A DNA stretch of 64,000 bases from Cribrihabitans_A pelagius (GCF_048820915.1 NZ_JBMERR010000015.1:62001-126000), one strand, 5' to 3'; shown: positions 7,988 through 16,187, counted from the stretch's first letter. The notes: a model not told the origin generated them from the sequence alone. Numbers and translations are program-made.

Positions 7988-9733
7988 TTAGCGCATTTCC
8001 TCTGCCGGTTTGACGCCCAGAATACCAAGACCAGCGGAAATGACAACGGAAACGGCCCGCGCGAGGGCCAAATTCGCATGTGTTGCCGATTGGCTGCTCT
8101 CGTTAACAAAGCGTAAACCCTTCTGGCTCTTGCCGAGGTGGTAGAGCCCGTGCAGCTCCGACGCGAGGTCGTAGAGATAGAAAGCAATCCGGTGCGGCTC
8201 GCTGGTGCGGGCGGCGATTTCCACCTGCCGCGGCCATTCCGCCAGCTTGCGCGCCACCGCCAGTTGCGCCGGGTCCGAGATCAGCGTGAGGTCCGCCGCC
8301 GCGAGGGTGGCGTCATCGGTGGCGGTCTCCTGCTCCTGCGCTTTCCGCAGAGTCGAGCAGATCCGCGCATTGGCATATTGCACGTAGAACACCGGATTGT
8401 CCTTGGACTGCTCCAGCGCCTTGTCGAGATCGAAATCGAAGCCCTGGTCGTTTTTGCGGGTGAGCAGCATGAAACGGGTCACGTCCGGGCCCACCGCATC
8501 GACCACGTCGCGCAGGGTCACGAAGGTCCCTGCCCGCTTGGACATCTTGAACTCCTGCCCGTCCTTGAACAGCTTAACCAGCTGGCAGAGCTTCACCTCC
8601 AGCGGCACCTTGCCGCCCGACAGCGCCGAGACCGCTGCCTTCATCCGCTTCACATAGCCGCCATGGTCGGCGCCGAAGACGTCGATCAGGAGGTCGAAGC
8701 CGCGGGTCAGCTTGTCGTAGTGATAGGCGATGTCGGGGGCGAAATAGGTCCAGGAGCCATCGGATTTTTTTACCGGGCGGTCGACGTCGTCGCCGTGCTC
8801 GGTGGATTTGAACAGCGTCTGCTTGCGCGGCTCCCAGTCCTCCGGCTTCTTGCCTTTCGGCGGTTCCAGCACGCCTTCGTAGATCAGGCCTTCGCTCTCC
8901 AGCGCCGCAAGCGCCGCCTCGATGCGGCCGGTGCCGTAGAGCGACTTCTCGGAATAGAACTTGTCCATCACCACGCCGAGCGAAGCCAGATCCTCGCAGA
9001 TCAGATCCATCATCGCTTCGGTCGCGAAGCTGCGGATCTCCTCCAGCCAGACCTCTTCCGGCTCGCCCACGAAACGGTCGCCGTATGCCTCCTTCAGTGC
9101 TGCGCCGACCGGGATCAGGTAGTCGCCCGGATAGGTGCCATCGGCAAAGGCCACCTCCTGCCCGTGGGCCTCCAGGTAGCGCAGATAGGCCGAGCGGGCC
9201 AGAACGTCGACCTGGGCGCCGCCGTCGTTGATGTAATACTCCCGCGTCACATCATAGCCCGCGAAGTCCAGCAGCGAAGCCAGCGCATCGCCAAAAACGG
9301 CGCCGCGGGTGTGACCCACGTGCAAGGGGCCGGTCGGGTTGGCGGAAACATACTCCACGTTCACCTTCTGGCCCGCGCCGATGTCCGCGCGGCCAAAATC
9401 GGCGCCCTCTTCCAGAATGGCCTTCAAAGCGCGCTGCCAGACACCGGGTGCCAGCCGCAGGTTGAGAAAACCGGGGCCCGCCACCTCGGCCGAGGTGATG
9501 CGCTCATCCGCCGCCAGCCGCGCCGACAGCGCTTCGGCAATGTCACGCGGCTTCATCTTTGCAGGCTTCGCCAGCACCATCGCCGCATTGGTCGCCATGT
9601 CGCCATGGGCGGCATCGCGCGGCGGCTCGACCGCGACATTGCCGAAATCGAGCCCTTCGGGCAGTGCACCCTCGGCGGTCAAGGCGGCGAGGCTGTCGGT
9701 CACTAGCGAGCGGATATCGGTAAAAAGGTTCAT
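7988..9733 (-). CDS. argS: Arginyl-tRNA synthetase
   Basis: Class I aminoacyl-tRNA synthetase of 581 residues that charges tRNA-Arg. The N-terminal add-1 domain (about 1-100) precedes the catalytic core, with SANPTGPLHVGHTRG carrying the HIGH-type motif (HVGH, 138-141) and EFKMSKRAGTFVTLRD carrying the KMSKS-type loop. The C-terminal DALR-type anticodon domain holds NPVFYVQYANARI and HGLYHLGKS. The upstream frame extension of 38 codons is excluded because the ATG at 9733 begins the conserved MNLFTDI sequence. It heads the leftward cluster with the SPOR, nagZ and scpAB genes. Confidence 0.97.
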   Translation of the reverse strand: MNLFTDIRSLVTDSLAALTAEGALPEGLDFGNVAVEPPRDAAHGDMATNAAMVLAKPAKMKPRDIAEALSARLAADERITSAEVAGPGFLNLRLAPGVWQRALKAILEEGADFGRADIGAGQKVNVEYVSANPTGPLHVGHTRGAVFGDALASLLDFAGYDVTREYYINDGGAQVDVLARSAYLRYLEAHGQEVAFADGTYPGDYLIPVGAALKEAYGDRFVGEPEEVWLEEIRSFATEAMMDLICEDLASLGVVMDKFYSEKSLYGTGRIEAALAALESEGLIYEGVLEPPKGKKPEDWEPRKQTLFKSTEHGDDVDRPVKKSDGSWTYFAPDIAYHYDKLTRGFDLLIDVFGADHGGYVKRMKAAVSALSGGKVPLEVKLCQLVKLFKDGQEFKMSKRAGTFVTLRDVVDAVGPDVTRFMLLTRKNDQGFDFDLDKALEQSKDNPVFYVQYANARICSTLRKAQEQETATDDATLAAADLTLISDPAQLAVARKLAEWPRQVEIAARTSEPHRIAFYLYDLASELHGLYHLGKSQKGLRFVNESSQSATHANLALARAVSVVISAGLGILGVKPAEEMR

Positions 9734-9938
9734 CTCTGGCGTCCCATTGGTTCGCCCAAGCGGATAGCGGCGGGCGCGCTGAGGGTCAACCGCCGCGCGC
9801 GGCCCGGGCCCTGCGGCACAGGGGCGGCAGGCGCCGGAAAATGGCACATTTTCCGGCCAACATTCTTTGCAGGAAAATCGGCCCGGCGCGCCGTACTGTC
9901 CAGCGCACAGCGGCAGGGCAGCCGGTCAGGGCAGCCGG
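9734..9938. other. argS upstream region with a perfect 11-base inverted repeat
   Basis: No gene is seen. The arms GCCGGAAAATG (9833-9843) and CATTTTCCGGC (9847-9857) form a perfect stem with a 3-base loop about 100 bases before argS. It could be the end signal of the upstream YCII gene, an operator or an RNA hairpin in the argS leader. A 13-base unit GGGCAGCCGGTCA is tandemly repeated at 9916-9947, straddling the YCII stop. Confidence 0.5.
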
Positions 9939-10238
9939 TCAGGGCAGCAAGCCCGGAACCGCCACCTCCGTGCCAAGCGCCTTGATGCAATAGCGGCGCA
10001 GGGCCGGGACATAATAGGGATCCTGGCGGATCAGCCGCTCTGCATCCGCGCGGGTCCCGGCCGTCACCGTCCAGATCGCCCCTGGGAAATCCTGCATTGG
10101 GCAAAGCGCCAGCGGCCCGCCGATCTGCAGGCCCGGGCTGGCGCGCACATAGGCGATATGCGCCGCCCGGCGCGCCTTGCAGGTCCGGATGCGCGCCATA
10201 CCCGGCGCATCGCAGAAAGTAACGGTCCAGCGGTTCAT
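9939..10238 (-). CDS. YCII-type small protein
   Basis: 99-residue product starting MNRWTVTFCDAPGM, resembling the YCII/YciI-like ferredoxin-fold family. It has an N-terminal strand, a central GPLALCPMQDFPGAIWTV segment, the pattern RADAERLIRQDPYY, and a C-terminal strand. Members are often linked to peroxide or haloaromatic metabolism, but no activity is assured here; the family's usual His-Asp pair is only partly recognisable (the final D of RQDPY). The ATG at 10238 has a perfect GGGAGG site, whereas the open frame upstream has unrelated composition. The last codons and the stop lie in a 13-base tandem repeat. Confidence 0.75.
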   Translation of the reverse strand: MNRWTVTFCDAPGMARIRTCKARRAAHIAYVRASPGLQIGGPLALCPMQDFPGAIWTVTAGTRADAERLIRQDPYYVPALRRYCIKALGTEVAVPGLLP

Positions 10239-10577
10239 CGGCCTCCCTCGCAACACTCCCTGGGGATAGGGCGCACCTTGCCGCCCGGCATAGGGCCAGT
10301 TTGCAGCGCGGCTTACGGCCAGTCCACCCGGATCGCTGATATTTGCAAAAATGCAAAGCCTGACAGGTTCAGAGGTAGCCCGGAAATTCAAGCATAAATA
10401 ACAATAACACTCAAAATAGCAAAAAAATACAATCAGGGATCTTTGCCCGGAGGTGGCAGAAACCTCTAGGCGGGAACAACTTATCCCCACCCTGCCAATT
10501 ACCGAAGCGGCAGGGGGCTTGCACATATCTTACTTTCAATCAAATATCTCAGGATACCCGATCTGCGCGCCCGCAAT
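10239..10577. other. AT-rich intergenic region between dgt and the YCII gene
   Basis: About 340 bases without a credible gene. The segment 10385-10435 is strikingly AT-rich (AATAACAATAACACTC and AAAAAAATACAATC) against the high-GC background. The region must hold the leftward promoter of the YCII gene and the 3' end of the dgt transcript. A GGAGGTGGCAGAAACCTC inverted repeat is near 10449. Confidence 0.4.
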
Positions 10578-11729
10578 TCAGACGTTGGGCTTGATCCCGA
10601 AAATCCGCTCATATTGCTGGAGCGCGAAACGGTCGGTCATGCCGGCGATATAATCCGAAACGATGCGGGCCAGCGCAGTGCGGTCCGCGGCGGCCTGGAT
10701 GTCGGCCTGCCAGGGGCCGGGCATCTCCTCCGGATGACCAAGAAAATGCGGGAACAATGCCTCCACCACCTTGGCGACCTCGGCACGTTTCTGCATCACC
10801 GTGGGCGCCCGGTACATGCGGGTGAAGAGAAAGGCGCGGATCTCCTTCAGCCCGGCCCACAAGCCAGGCGAGAACTGCACCACCGGATGGCCAAGCGCCC
10901 GCACCGCCTCGACGCTGCCCGCCCCGCTGTCGGCCAGCCGCTGCCGCGCGGTGGCAATCACATCCTCCACCATCACCCCGAAGAAGCGGCGCAGCGCCTC
11001 GTGGCGGCGGCGGTCGGGGTCGAGTCCCGGATAGCGCCGGTCGACGTCGTGATAAGCCGGACCCAGCAGCGGAAGCTGGGCCAGGTCATCGTCAGAGAAC
11101 AGCCCGGCGCGCAGCGCATCATGCAGGTCATGGTTGTTGTAGGCAATGTCATCGGCGAGTGCGGCCACCTGCGCTTCGGCGCTGGCATGGGTGTGCAGCT
11201 CAAGGTCCATCGCAGCGTTGCACTCGGCCAGCGCCCAAGGCAGCTCCCCCACCACCGGGCCATTGTGTTTGGCAATCGCCTCAAGGGTTTCCCAGGTCAG
11301 GTTCAAGCCATCGAACTCGGCATAATGGCGTTCCAGGCAGGTCACGATGCGGATCGCCTGAGCGTTGTGGTCAAAGCCGCCATACGGCGCCATCAGCGCA
11401 TGCAGCGCGTCCTCGCCGGTGTGGCCGAACGGGGTGTGCCCCAGATCATGCGCCAGCGCCACGCCCTCGGTCAGCTCCTGGTTGAGACCCAGCGCCCCCG
11501 CGATGGTGCGCCCGACCTGCGCCACCTCGATCGAATGGGTGAGCCGCGTGCGGTAGTTATCGCCCTCATGTTCGACAAAAACCTGCGTCTTGTGTTTGAG
11601 CCGGCGGAAGGCGCTGGCGTGGATGATACGGTCGCGGTCGCGCTGATAAGGCGAGCGGAAGGAGCTCTCCTCCTCGGCGACCAGCCGGCCGCGGCTGCGG
11701 TCCGGCGACGTGGCATAAGGCGCATGCAT
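10578..11729 (-). CDS. dgt: dGTP triphosphohydrolase-like HD-domain protein
   Basis: 383-residue HD-superfamily dNTP triphosphohydrolase (short, Dgt type 2-like). It is expected to cleave dNTPs to nucleoside plus triphosphate, trimming dNTP pools. Motifs in order are YQRDRDRIIHASAFRRLKHKTQVF, the metal His in LTHSIEVAQVGR, the HD pair in AHDLGHTPFGHTGEDAL, and ADDIAYNNHD. The start at 11729 was chosen for its GGAAAAG site and conserved MHAPYA; the open frame upstream would run through the divergent promoter. It is divergent from the ErpA-like gene. Confidence 0.9.
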   Translation of the reverse strand: MHAPYATSPDRSRGRLVAEEESSFRSPYQRDRDRIIHASAFRRLKHKTQVFVEHEGDNYRTRLTHSIEVAQVGRTIAGALGLNQELTEGVALAHDLGHTPFGHTGEDALHALMAPYGGFDHNAQAIRIVTCLERHYAEFDGLNLTWETLEAIAKHNGPVVGELPWALAECNAAMDLELHTHASAEAQVAALADDIAYNNHDLHDALRAGLFSDDDLAQLPLLGPAYHDVDRRYPGLDPDRRRHEALRRFFGVMVEDVIATARQRLADSGAGSVEAVRALGHPVVQFSPGLWAGLKEIRAFLFTRMYRAPTVMQKRAEVAKVVEALFPHFLGHPEEMPGPWQADIQAAADRTALARIVSDYIAGMTDRFALQQYERIFGIKPNV

Positions 11730-11753
11730 TTTGAATCTTTTCCCCAGCAAATC

Positions 11754-11784
11754 TTGCCGCCTGAATTGCAGCTTTCTATATAAT
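11754..11784 (+). promoter_or_regulatory. Promoter of the ErpA-like gene
   Basis: TTGCCG at 11754-11759 and a perfect TATAAT at 11779-11784 are separated by 19 bases and lie 36 bases before the ATG at 11820. The spacing is long for sigma-70, so activator help is possible. Consensus match only. Confidence 0.5.
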
Positions 11785-11819
11785 GGCTTGCGCTGCAACA
11801 TGAGCTTTGGAGAGACGCG

Positions 11820-12143
11820 ATGCAATTGCCCCCGAAAGTGACAGACCGAGCCTTCGCCCGGCTGGCCGAAATCGGCGCCGCCGAGCAAGGCAAGGCGCTG
11901 CGCGTGGCGGTCGAAGGCGGCGGCTGCTCCGGCTTCCAATACGAGATTGCGCTGGACCGCCCCAAGGCGGAGGACCTGGTGCTGGAAGGCAAGGGAGAGA
12001 AGGTAGTGGTGGACGAGGTTTCGCTGCCGTTTCTGGAAAACGCGGTGATCGACTTCACCGAAGAGCTGATCGGCGCGCGGTTCACCATCGAGAACCCGAA
12101 CGCCTCTTCCAGCTGCGGCTGCGGCACGTCGTTTTCCATGTAG
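11820..12143 (+). CDS. erpA: A-type iron-sulfur carrier (ErpA/IscA/HesB family)
   Basis: 107-residue A-type carrier that receives Fe-S clusters from a scaffold and passes them to apo-proteins. The three ligand cysteines are in place: one in GGGCSGFQY and two in the C-terminal SSCGCGTSF motif. The PFLENAVIDF segment is typical of the fold. Length is normal for ErpA. A GGAGAG ribosome-binding site precedes the ATG. The symbol is by similarity: IscA, SufA and ErpA are hard to separate by sequence, and isolated genes outside suf/isc clusters, as here, are usually ErpA-like. Confidence 0.9.
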   Translation: MQLPPKVTDRAFARLAEIGAAEQGKALRVAVEGGGCSGFQYEIALDRPKAEDLVLEGKGEKVVVDEVSLPFLENAVIDFTEELIGARFTIENPNASSSCGCGTSFSM

Positions 12144-12206
12144 GCACCGCCCCCGGCGCAGGAACGGCTTACGGGCCGTCCTCTTGCAGATCCCGGGACC
12201 GGCAGG

Positions 12207-13139
12207 TCAGGGATCGGTCTGCGGGCGGGTGAAAAGCGCCACCCGGGCCGTGCGCGGGGCAAACTGATCCCAGACCAGAAAGAGCCCCGAGGCCATCACG
12301 ATGACGCTTCCAAGGAACGTGCTGAGCGGCGGCACCTCGCCAAAGGCCGCAGCGCCAATCACCGCCATCCAGATGAATTGCAGGTTCATCAGCGGCGTCA
12401 CCGCGTAAGACGCCAGAAGCCGCAGCGCCACCACCAGCACCCAGCGCGCCCCGAACAGCAGCAGCGCATAAGCCGCGGCCCAGGCCACGTCAGCGGCCGG
12501 CATCGGCTGCCAGACAAACGGCAGCGCCACCAGCATCACCGCGCCCAGGAGCAAGTTCGGAAAAAACACCTGCGCCAGCGCGTTGCTTTCATAACGGCCG
12601 ATAAACCGCGCCATCGTCATCGAAAACGTGCCAAATACCGCGGCCGCAAGCGCCACCAGATGCCCGCCCGCAAGGCCGCTCAGTCCTTGCGGCAGAAGCA
12701 CCAAGACACCGCAAAACCCCAACGCCAGGGCACCCCAGGCAGCCCCGCGCACCGGCTCTTTCAGCACCAATCCGGACATGGCGCCCGCCAGGAGCGGCAT
12801 CAGCCCGATGAAGACAAAGACCTCGGCAAAGGGCAGCAGGCGGAAGGCGTAGAAGAAGCAGACAGCCGCCAGCAGCCCCGCACCTGCACGCAGCGCCATC
12901 GCCCGCGGGCAGCTGGTGCCGAGGCCCCTGCGCTGCGTCTTGTGGCGGTCGGCCAGCAGGCACAGCGCCGCCACCATCAGCCCCGAGAGCGCATAAAGCT
13001 GCGCCGCCGCATAGTGCCCGGCCAGCAGCTTGGTGATGCCATCGGCCGAGGCAATCAGCCCGGTGTAGATCACCGCCAGCAGCGCCCCCGCCAGCACGGT
13101 CTTGCGCGCCCCGTCCCTTACCCCGCTCGCGCCAATCAT
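12207..13139 (-). CDS. EamA/DMT-superfamily transporter, last gene of the FSSGS-repeat operon
   Basis: 310-residue inner-membrane protein with about ten hydrophobic segments in two EamA halves; the first ends near LLPFAEVFVFIGLMPLLAGAMS and the second near TPLMNLQFIWMAVIGAAAFGE. DMT permeases of this type export small metabolites or amino acids. The start ATG overlaps the stop of the upstream helical-protein gene by four bases (ATGA), so it is translationally coupled to that gene. This makes it a candidate exporter for whatever the operon produces. The substrate is unknown, and a full peptide would be unusual for this family. Confidence 0.88.
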   Translation of the reverse strand: MIGASGVRDGARKTVLAGALLAVIYTGLIASADGITKLLAGHYAAAQLYALSGLMVAALCLLADRHKTQRRGLGTSCPRAMALRAGAGLLAAVCFFYAFRLLPFAEVFVFIGLMPLLAGAMSGLVLKEPVRGAAWGALALGFCGVLVLLPQGLSGLAGGHLVALAAAVFGTFSMTMARFIGRYESNALAQVFFPNLLLGAVMLVALPFVWQPMPAADVAWAAAYALLLFGARWVLVVALRLLASYAVTPLMNLQFIWMAVIGAAAFGEVPPLSTFLGSVIVMASGLFLVWDQFAPRTARVALFTRPQTDP

Positions 13140-14215
13140 GCCGCGCCGTCCATGGCGGCGCTTCCGGCGCGGGCAAATCCTTCGAAGAAGCGGCCAAAGC
13201 ACGCACAGCTGCGCTCGGCCGCCGCCAGCAGATTGCTTTCCGCGGGTTCAAGCGCGGCCTCGACCCGGGCTTTCAGCGCGGCAAGGCTGCGCGGCGGTCC
13301 GCCCGCCTCGAACAGGGCCTGGGACAGTGGTCTCAAAATGCTTCCTCCCTGCCGGGGCGGAATCCGCAGGGGACCGCCCGGGACCGGCTGCACAAACGGC
13401 GCGCCTCCCGCCACCGCTGCCTGCCAGTTGACCACAAAGTACTCGTGATACGCATCGTGAAGTCCAGACAAATCTCCCTTAACGATAGTATAGGCCAAAA
13501 GCTGCCGCTGCAGCCACGCCTCCCAGGCGGCGGGCGGCTCGGCCCCGGCGTAGCGCAGAGCGATACAGACCTCGGCAAGCAGATCGGCGTCCTGATCGAG
13601 GAAGGCGATCAGCCCGGCGAACTCCAGGCTGGTCACGGACTCCGGGGGCAGATCCGGGCAGCGGCGGCCATATTCCGACAGGTAGAAGACGATATGAGTC
13701 AGCTCGTAGGCAGCTTTTTTGTTGGGAATGGCAAAGGTTTGCGGCCGCGCGGTAAAGCGGCGCAACCGGTCGTCGAGGCCTGCGTCGCGCAACGCGACAC
13801 CGCGGCGGGCAAGCAGGCGGCGGGCCTCGGCGCGCTGCAGGTCCGAGAGCTCCGCCCCCGCCAGCCCCTGGGCCGCCACCCATTCGGCAATCTGCGCGCC
13901 CTGGCCGCCCCCGGCGCCCTCCAGTCCGAGGTCTTCGAGATCGAGGCAGATCGACAGAATGAAACGGTAATATTGCCGGAAGAAGCTCACATGCCGCGCC
14001 GCGCCTTCATAGAACGCCGCCAGCGGCGCCAGCGCCCCGGGCCGGAGTGCGGTGCCGGTGCATTCCAGGATGTTCAGGAGCTCGGCGTTTTCCTTCAGCC
14101 AGAACACATCCTCCAGCCCCCGGCGGTGGCTGGCAAAGCTCTCGATCAGAGCTGCGCGGGTCTGGTCCCGCGGCTGGCGGTGAAGCGGGGCGGAAAACGG
14201 AAGGATCTGGGCCAT
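13136..14215 (-). CDS. Uncharacterised helical protein encoded between the repeat peptide and the exporter
   Basis: 359 residues, apparently all-alpha, no signal peptide and no clear membrane segment. Aromatic-rich patches recur (YYRFILSICLDLEDL at about 82-96; AYELTHIVFYLSEYGRR at 169-185; DAYHEYFVVNW at 254-264), and the C-terminus has a Cys pair (SCACF). From memory, the THxVFYL-[ST]-[DE]-[FY]-G string resembles a motif in uncharacterised helical proteins found in some peptide clusters, but this cannot be confirmed here. The ATG at 14215 has GAGGAG six bases upstream and is preferred over the start six codons earlier. It sits 101 bases after the FSSGS-repeat gene and overlaps the EamA gene by four bases. 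Possible roles are a chaperone, modifying enzyme or sensor for the repeat protein. Confidence 0.8.
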   Translation of the reverse strand: MAQILPFSAPLHRQPRDQTRAALIESFASHRRGLEDVFWLKENAELLNILECTGTALRPGALAPLAAFYEGAARHVSFFRQYYRFILSICLDLEDLGLEGAGGGQGAQIAEWVAAQGLAGAELSDLQRAEARRLLARRGVALRDAGLDDRLRRFTARPQTFAIPNKKAAYELTHIVFYLSEYGRRCPDLPPESVTSLEFAGLIAFLDQDADLLAEVCIALRYAGAEPPAAWEAWLQRQLLAYTIVKGDLSGLHDAYHEYFVVNWQAAVAGGAPFVQPVPGGPLRIPPRQGGSILRPLSQALFEAGGPPRSLAALKARVEAALEPAESNLLAAAERSCACFGRFFEGFARAGSAAMDGAA

Positions 14216-14316
14216 GACACGCTCCTCGGGCAAAGCGGCGGCGGTCCTGGCGTGACCGCCGCCCGGATTGATCCGCCCCGCCGCCGGACCGGCCGCGGGA
14301 CAAGGGGTTGAAGCGC

Positions 14317-14862
14317 TCAGCTGCCCGAGGAAAACAGACGGGTGGCTTCGCCCGCATGGGCCGCCGCCTGCGCCACAGGGGCCGAGCCCGAGGAGTACAG
14401 CCCGGCCTCAGCGCCCGACGCAGTCTCTGCCTGCGCCGCAGGGGCGGAGCCGGAGGAGAACATCTCAACGCGGTCGCCGGAAGCGGCCTCTGCCCGTGCT
14501 GCCGGCGCGGAGCCGGAAGAGAACATTTCCACCCGGTCGCCCGAAACCGCCTCTGCCCTCACGGCCGGGGCGGAACCGGAAGAGAACATCTCCACCAGGG
14601 CGCCCGAGGCTGCCGTGGTTTCAGCAACAGGGGCGGAGCCGGAGGAGAACAGCCCGGTCATATCACCGCTGGCAGCGGCAGTGTGCGCGGCCGGGGCGGA
14701 GCCGGAAGAGAACATCTCCACCCCTTCGCCCGCCGCCATCGGCGCGCTGCAAACCGGCGCCGAGCCGGAGGAGAACAGGCCGGTCTCCCCGCCCTCGAAC
14801 AGGCTGGCGGCAGCGGCAGCATGCATTTCCCGGAAGTCCTGGATCTTTTTCTGAGCGGTCAT
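14317..14862 (-). CDS. Eight-repeat FSSGS(AP) protein, possible multi-core precursor peptide
   Basis: 181-residue protein. A helical N-terminus (MTAQKKIQDFREMHAAAAAS) is followed by eight copies of F/Y-S-S-G-S, starting at residues 30, 51, 71, 93, 114, 135, 156 and 177. Spacing is 21, 20, 22, 21, 21, 21, 21. The first seven continue as SAP plus a variable Ala-rich linker, usually preceded by a hydrophobic residue and Met or Leu (VEMF, TGLF). The protein ends exactly at the eighth FSSGS. Copy seven has Tyr for Phe. The only Cys (38) follows the first repeat. There is no signal peptide. The ATG at 14862 has GGGG about six bases upstream; an ATG four codons earlier (14874) is an alternative. It is the first gene of a three-gene operon. 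The leader-plus-repeats layout is like a multi-core RiPP precursor, but a structural or display protein is equally possible. Confidence 0.82.
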   Translation of the reverse strand: MTAQKKIQDFREMHAAAAASLFEGGETGLFSSGSAPVCSAPMAAGEGVEMFSSGSAPAAHTAAASGDMTGLFSSGSAPVAETTAASGALVEMFSSGSAPAVRAEAVSGDRVEMFSSGSAPAARAEAASGDRVEMFSSGSAPAAQAETASGAEAGLYSSGSAPVAQAAAHAGEATRLFSSGS

Positions 14863-15245
14863 TTGGTACCCCATTTCTTGGTGACTTAACGCTCCTCCAA
14901 GCTGCCAGCTTTTGCAGGGCGATCAACAATTATTTGCAATCCAGCATTGTAAATTAGTTATCCACAGGATTAACTTCTTTCCGCTTATTTTTGAGCTGCA
15001 AAAATTCGCTGTAAGTACTCACAGGATATACACCGGGTTACACACAAGTGAAGATGCGCAAAACAAATTTAAACAATCTATAAGGTGTATTTCATCCATG
15101 CAAAACAGCAGGTGAAGAGCCCGTCCGGCGTCCTCCGCTTGCGATTCGTCAGCCGCCGCGCGGCGGGTTGCCCCGGCGCGGCGTTTCGGCGATAGAACGG
15201 GCCAATGACCCCATTCCGCCAGGACATCCGCCAGGGAGGCACGGC
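14863..15245. other. AT-rich divergent intergenic region upstream of the FSSGS operon and xthA
   Basis: About 380 bases with no gene, markedly AT-rich between 14915 and 15105. It holds a perfect DnaA-box sequence TTATCCACA at 14958-14966, two CACAGGAT octamers (14963-14970 and 15020-15027) 57 bases apart, and TTACACACA near 15039. The leftward promoter of the repeat operon must lie here. The xthA ribosome-binding site AGGGAGG is near 15233. Confidence 0.5.
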
Positions 15246-16055
15246 ATGAAAATCGCCACGTTCAACATCAACGGCATCAAGGCCCGTGCCCAGGCGCTGC
15301 CGGCCTGGCTGGACGAGGCGCAGCCCGATGTGGTGGTGCTGCAGGAAATCAAGTCGGTGGACGAGGCCTTCCCGCGCGAAATCCTGGAAGAACGCGGCTA
15401 CAACGTCGAAACCCACGGCCAGAAGGGCTTCAACGGTGTGGCGATCCTGTCGAAACTGCCGCTGGAGGACGTGCAGCGCGGCCTGCCCGGCGACGATAGC
15501 GACGACCAGGCCCGCTGGATCGAGGCCACCGTGGCCGGCAAGCAGGCGCTCCGGGTCTGCGGGCTCTACCTGCCCAACGGCAACCCGGTCGATATCGACG
15601 GCGCGGGCCAGCCCGTGGCGGGCGGCAAATACGACTACAAGCTGGCCTGGATGGAGCGGCTGAAGGCCCGTGCCGAAGCGCTGCTGGCGGCGGAGATGCC
15701 TGCGCTGATGGCGGGCGACTACAACATCATCCCGCAGGCCGAAGACGCCAAGCGCCCCGAGGCCTGGGTGGAGGACGCGCTGTTCCGCCCCGAAAGCCGC
15801 GCCGCCTACCGCCGTATCCTGAACCTCGGTTTCACCGAGGCCTTCCGCGTCCGCCATGGCAGCGGCGGCGGCCATTACAGCTTCTGGGACTATCAGGCTG
15901 GCGCCTGGAACCGCGACGACGGCATCCGCATCGACCATATCCTGCTGACGCCGCAGGCCGCCGACCTGCTGATCGATTGCCAGATCGACCGCGCAGTGCG
16001 CGGCGGCGAGAAGCCCTCGGACCACGTTCCGGTCTGGGCTGAGCTGGATCTCTGA
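15246..16055 (+). CDS. xthA: Exodeoxyribonuclease III
   Basis: 269-residue EEP-fold AP endonuclease/3'-5' exonuclease for base-excision repair, nearly the same length as E. coli XthA. Catalytic motifs are in order: MKIATFNINGIKAR (N7), VVLQEIKS (metal Glu), GLYLPNGNP, MAGDYNI (catalytic Asp-Asn), FWDYQ, GIRIDHILLT and PSDHVPVW (final Asp-His). A good AGGGAGG site precedes the ATG; the longer open frame upstream has no support. Confidence 0.96.
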   Translation: MKIATFNINGIKARAQALPAWLDEAQPDVVVLQEIKSVDEAFPREILEERGYNVETHGQKGFNGVAILSKLPLEDVQRGLPGDDSDDQARWIEATVAGKQALRVCGLYLPNGNPVDIDGAGQPVAGGKYDYKLAWMERLKARAEALLAAEMPALMAGDYNIIPQAEDAKRPEAWVEDALFRPESRAAYRRILNLGFTEAFRVRHGSGGGHYSFWDYQAGAWNRDDGIRIDHILLTPQAADLLIDCQIDRAVRGGEKPSDHVPVWAELDL

Positions 16056-16187
16056 GAGCAGCACGTCCGGCACACGCCACCTGCGCCGCGCCGGAGGCGC
16101 GGCGCCCGGCCCAACCGGTGCCAAGCAGCTTGCCTGCGCCGCGCGCCGGGCGGGAGCCCCCCGCTTTCCCTTGGAAACGCCACAGGT

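Noticed and set aside
14342..14854. Opposite-strand open frame with repeated GAEPEEN
   Set aside because: It is the exact antisense shadow of the FSSGS repeat gene; no ribosome-binding site and its repeat follows from the DNA repeat.
14958..14966. Replication origin
   Set aside because: Only one good DnaA box and no dnaA, parAB, repABC or other origin genes nearby.
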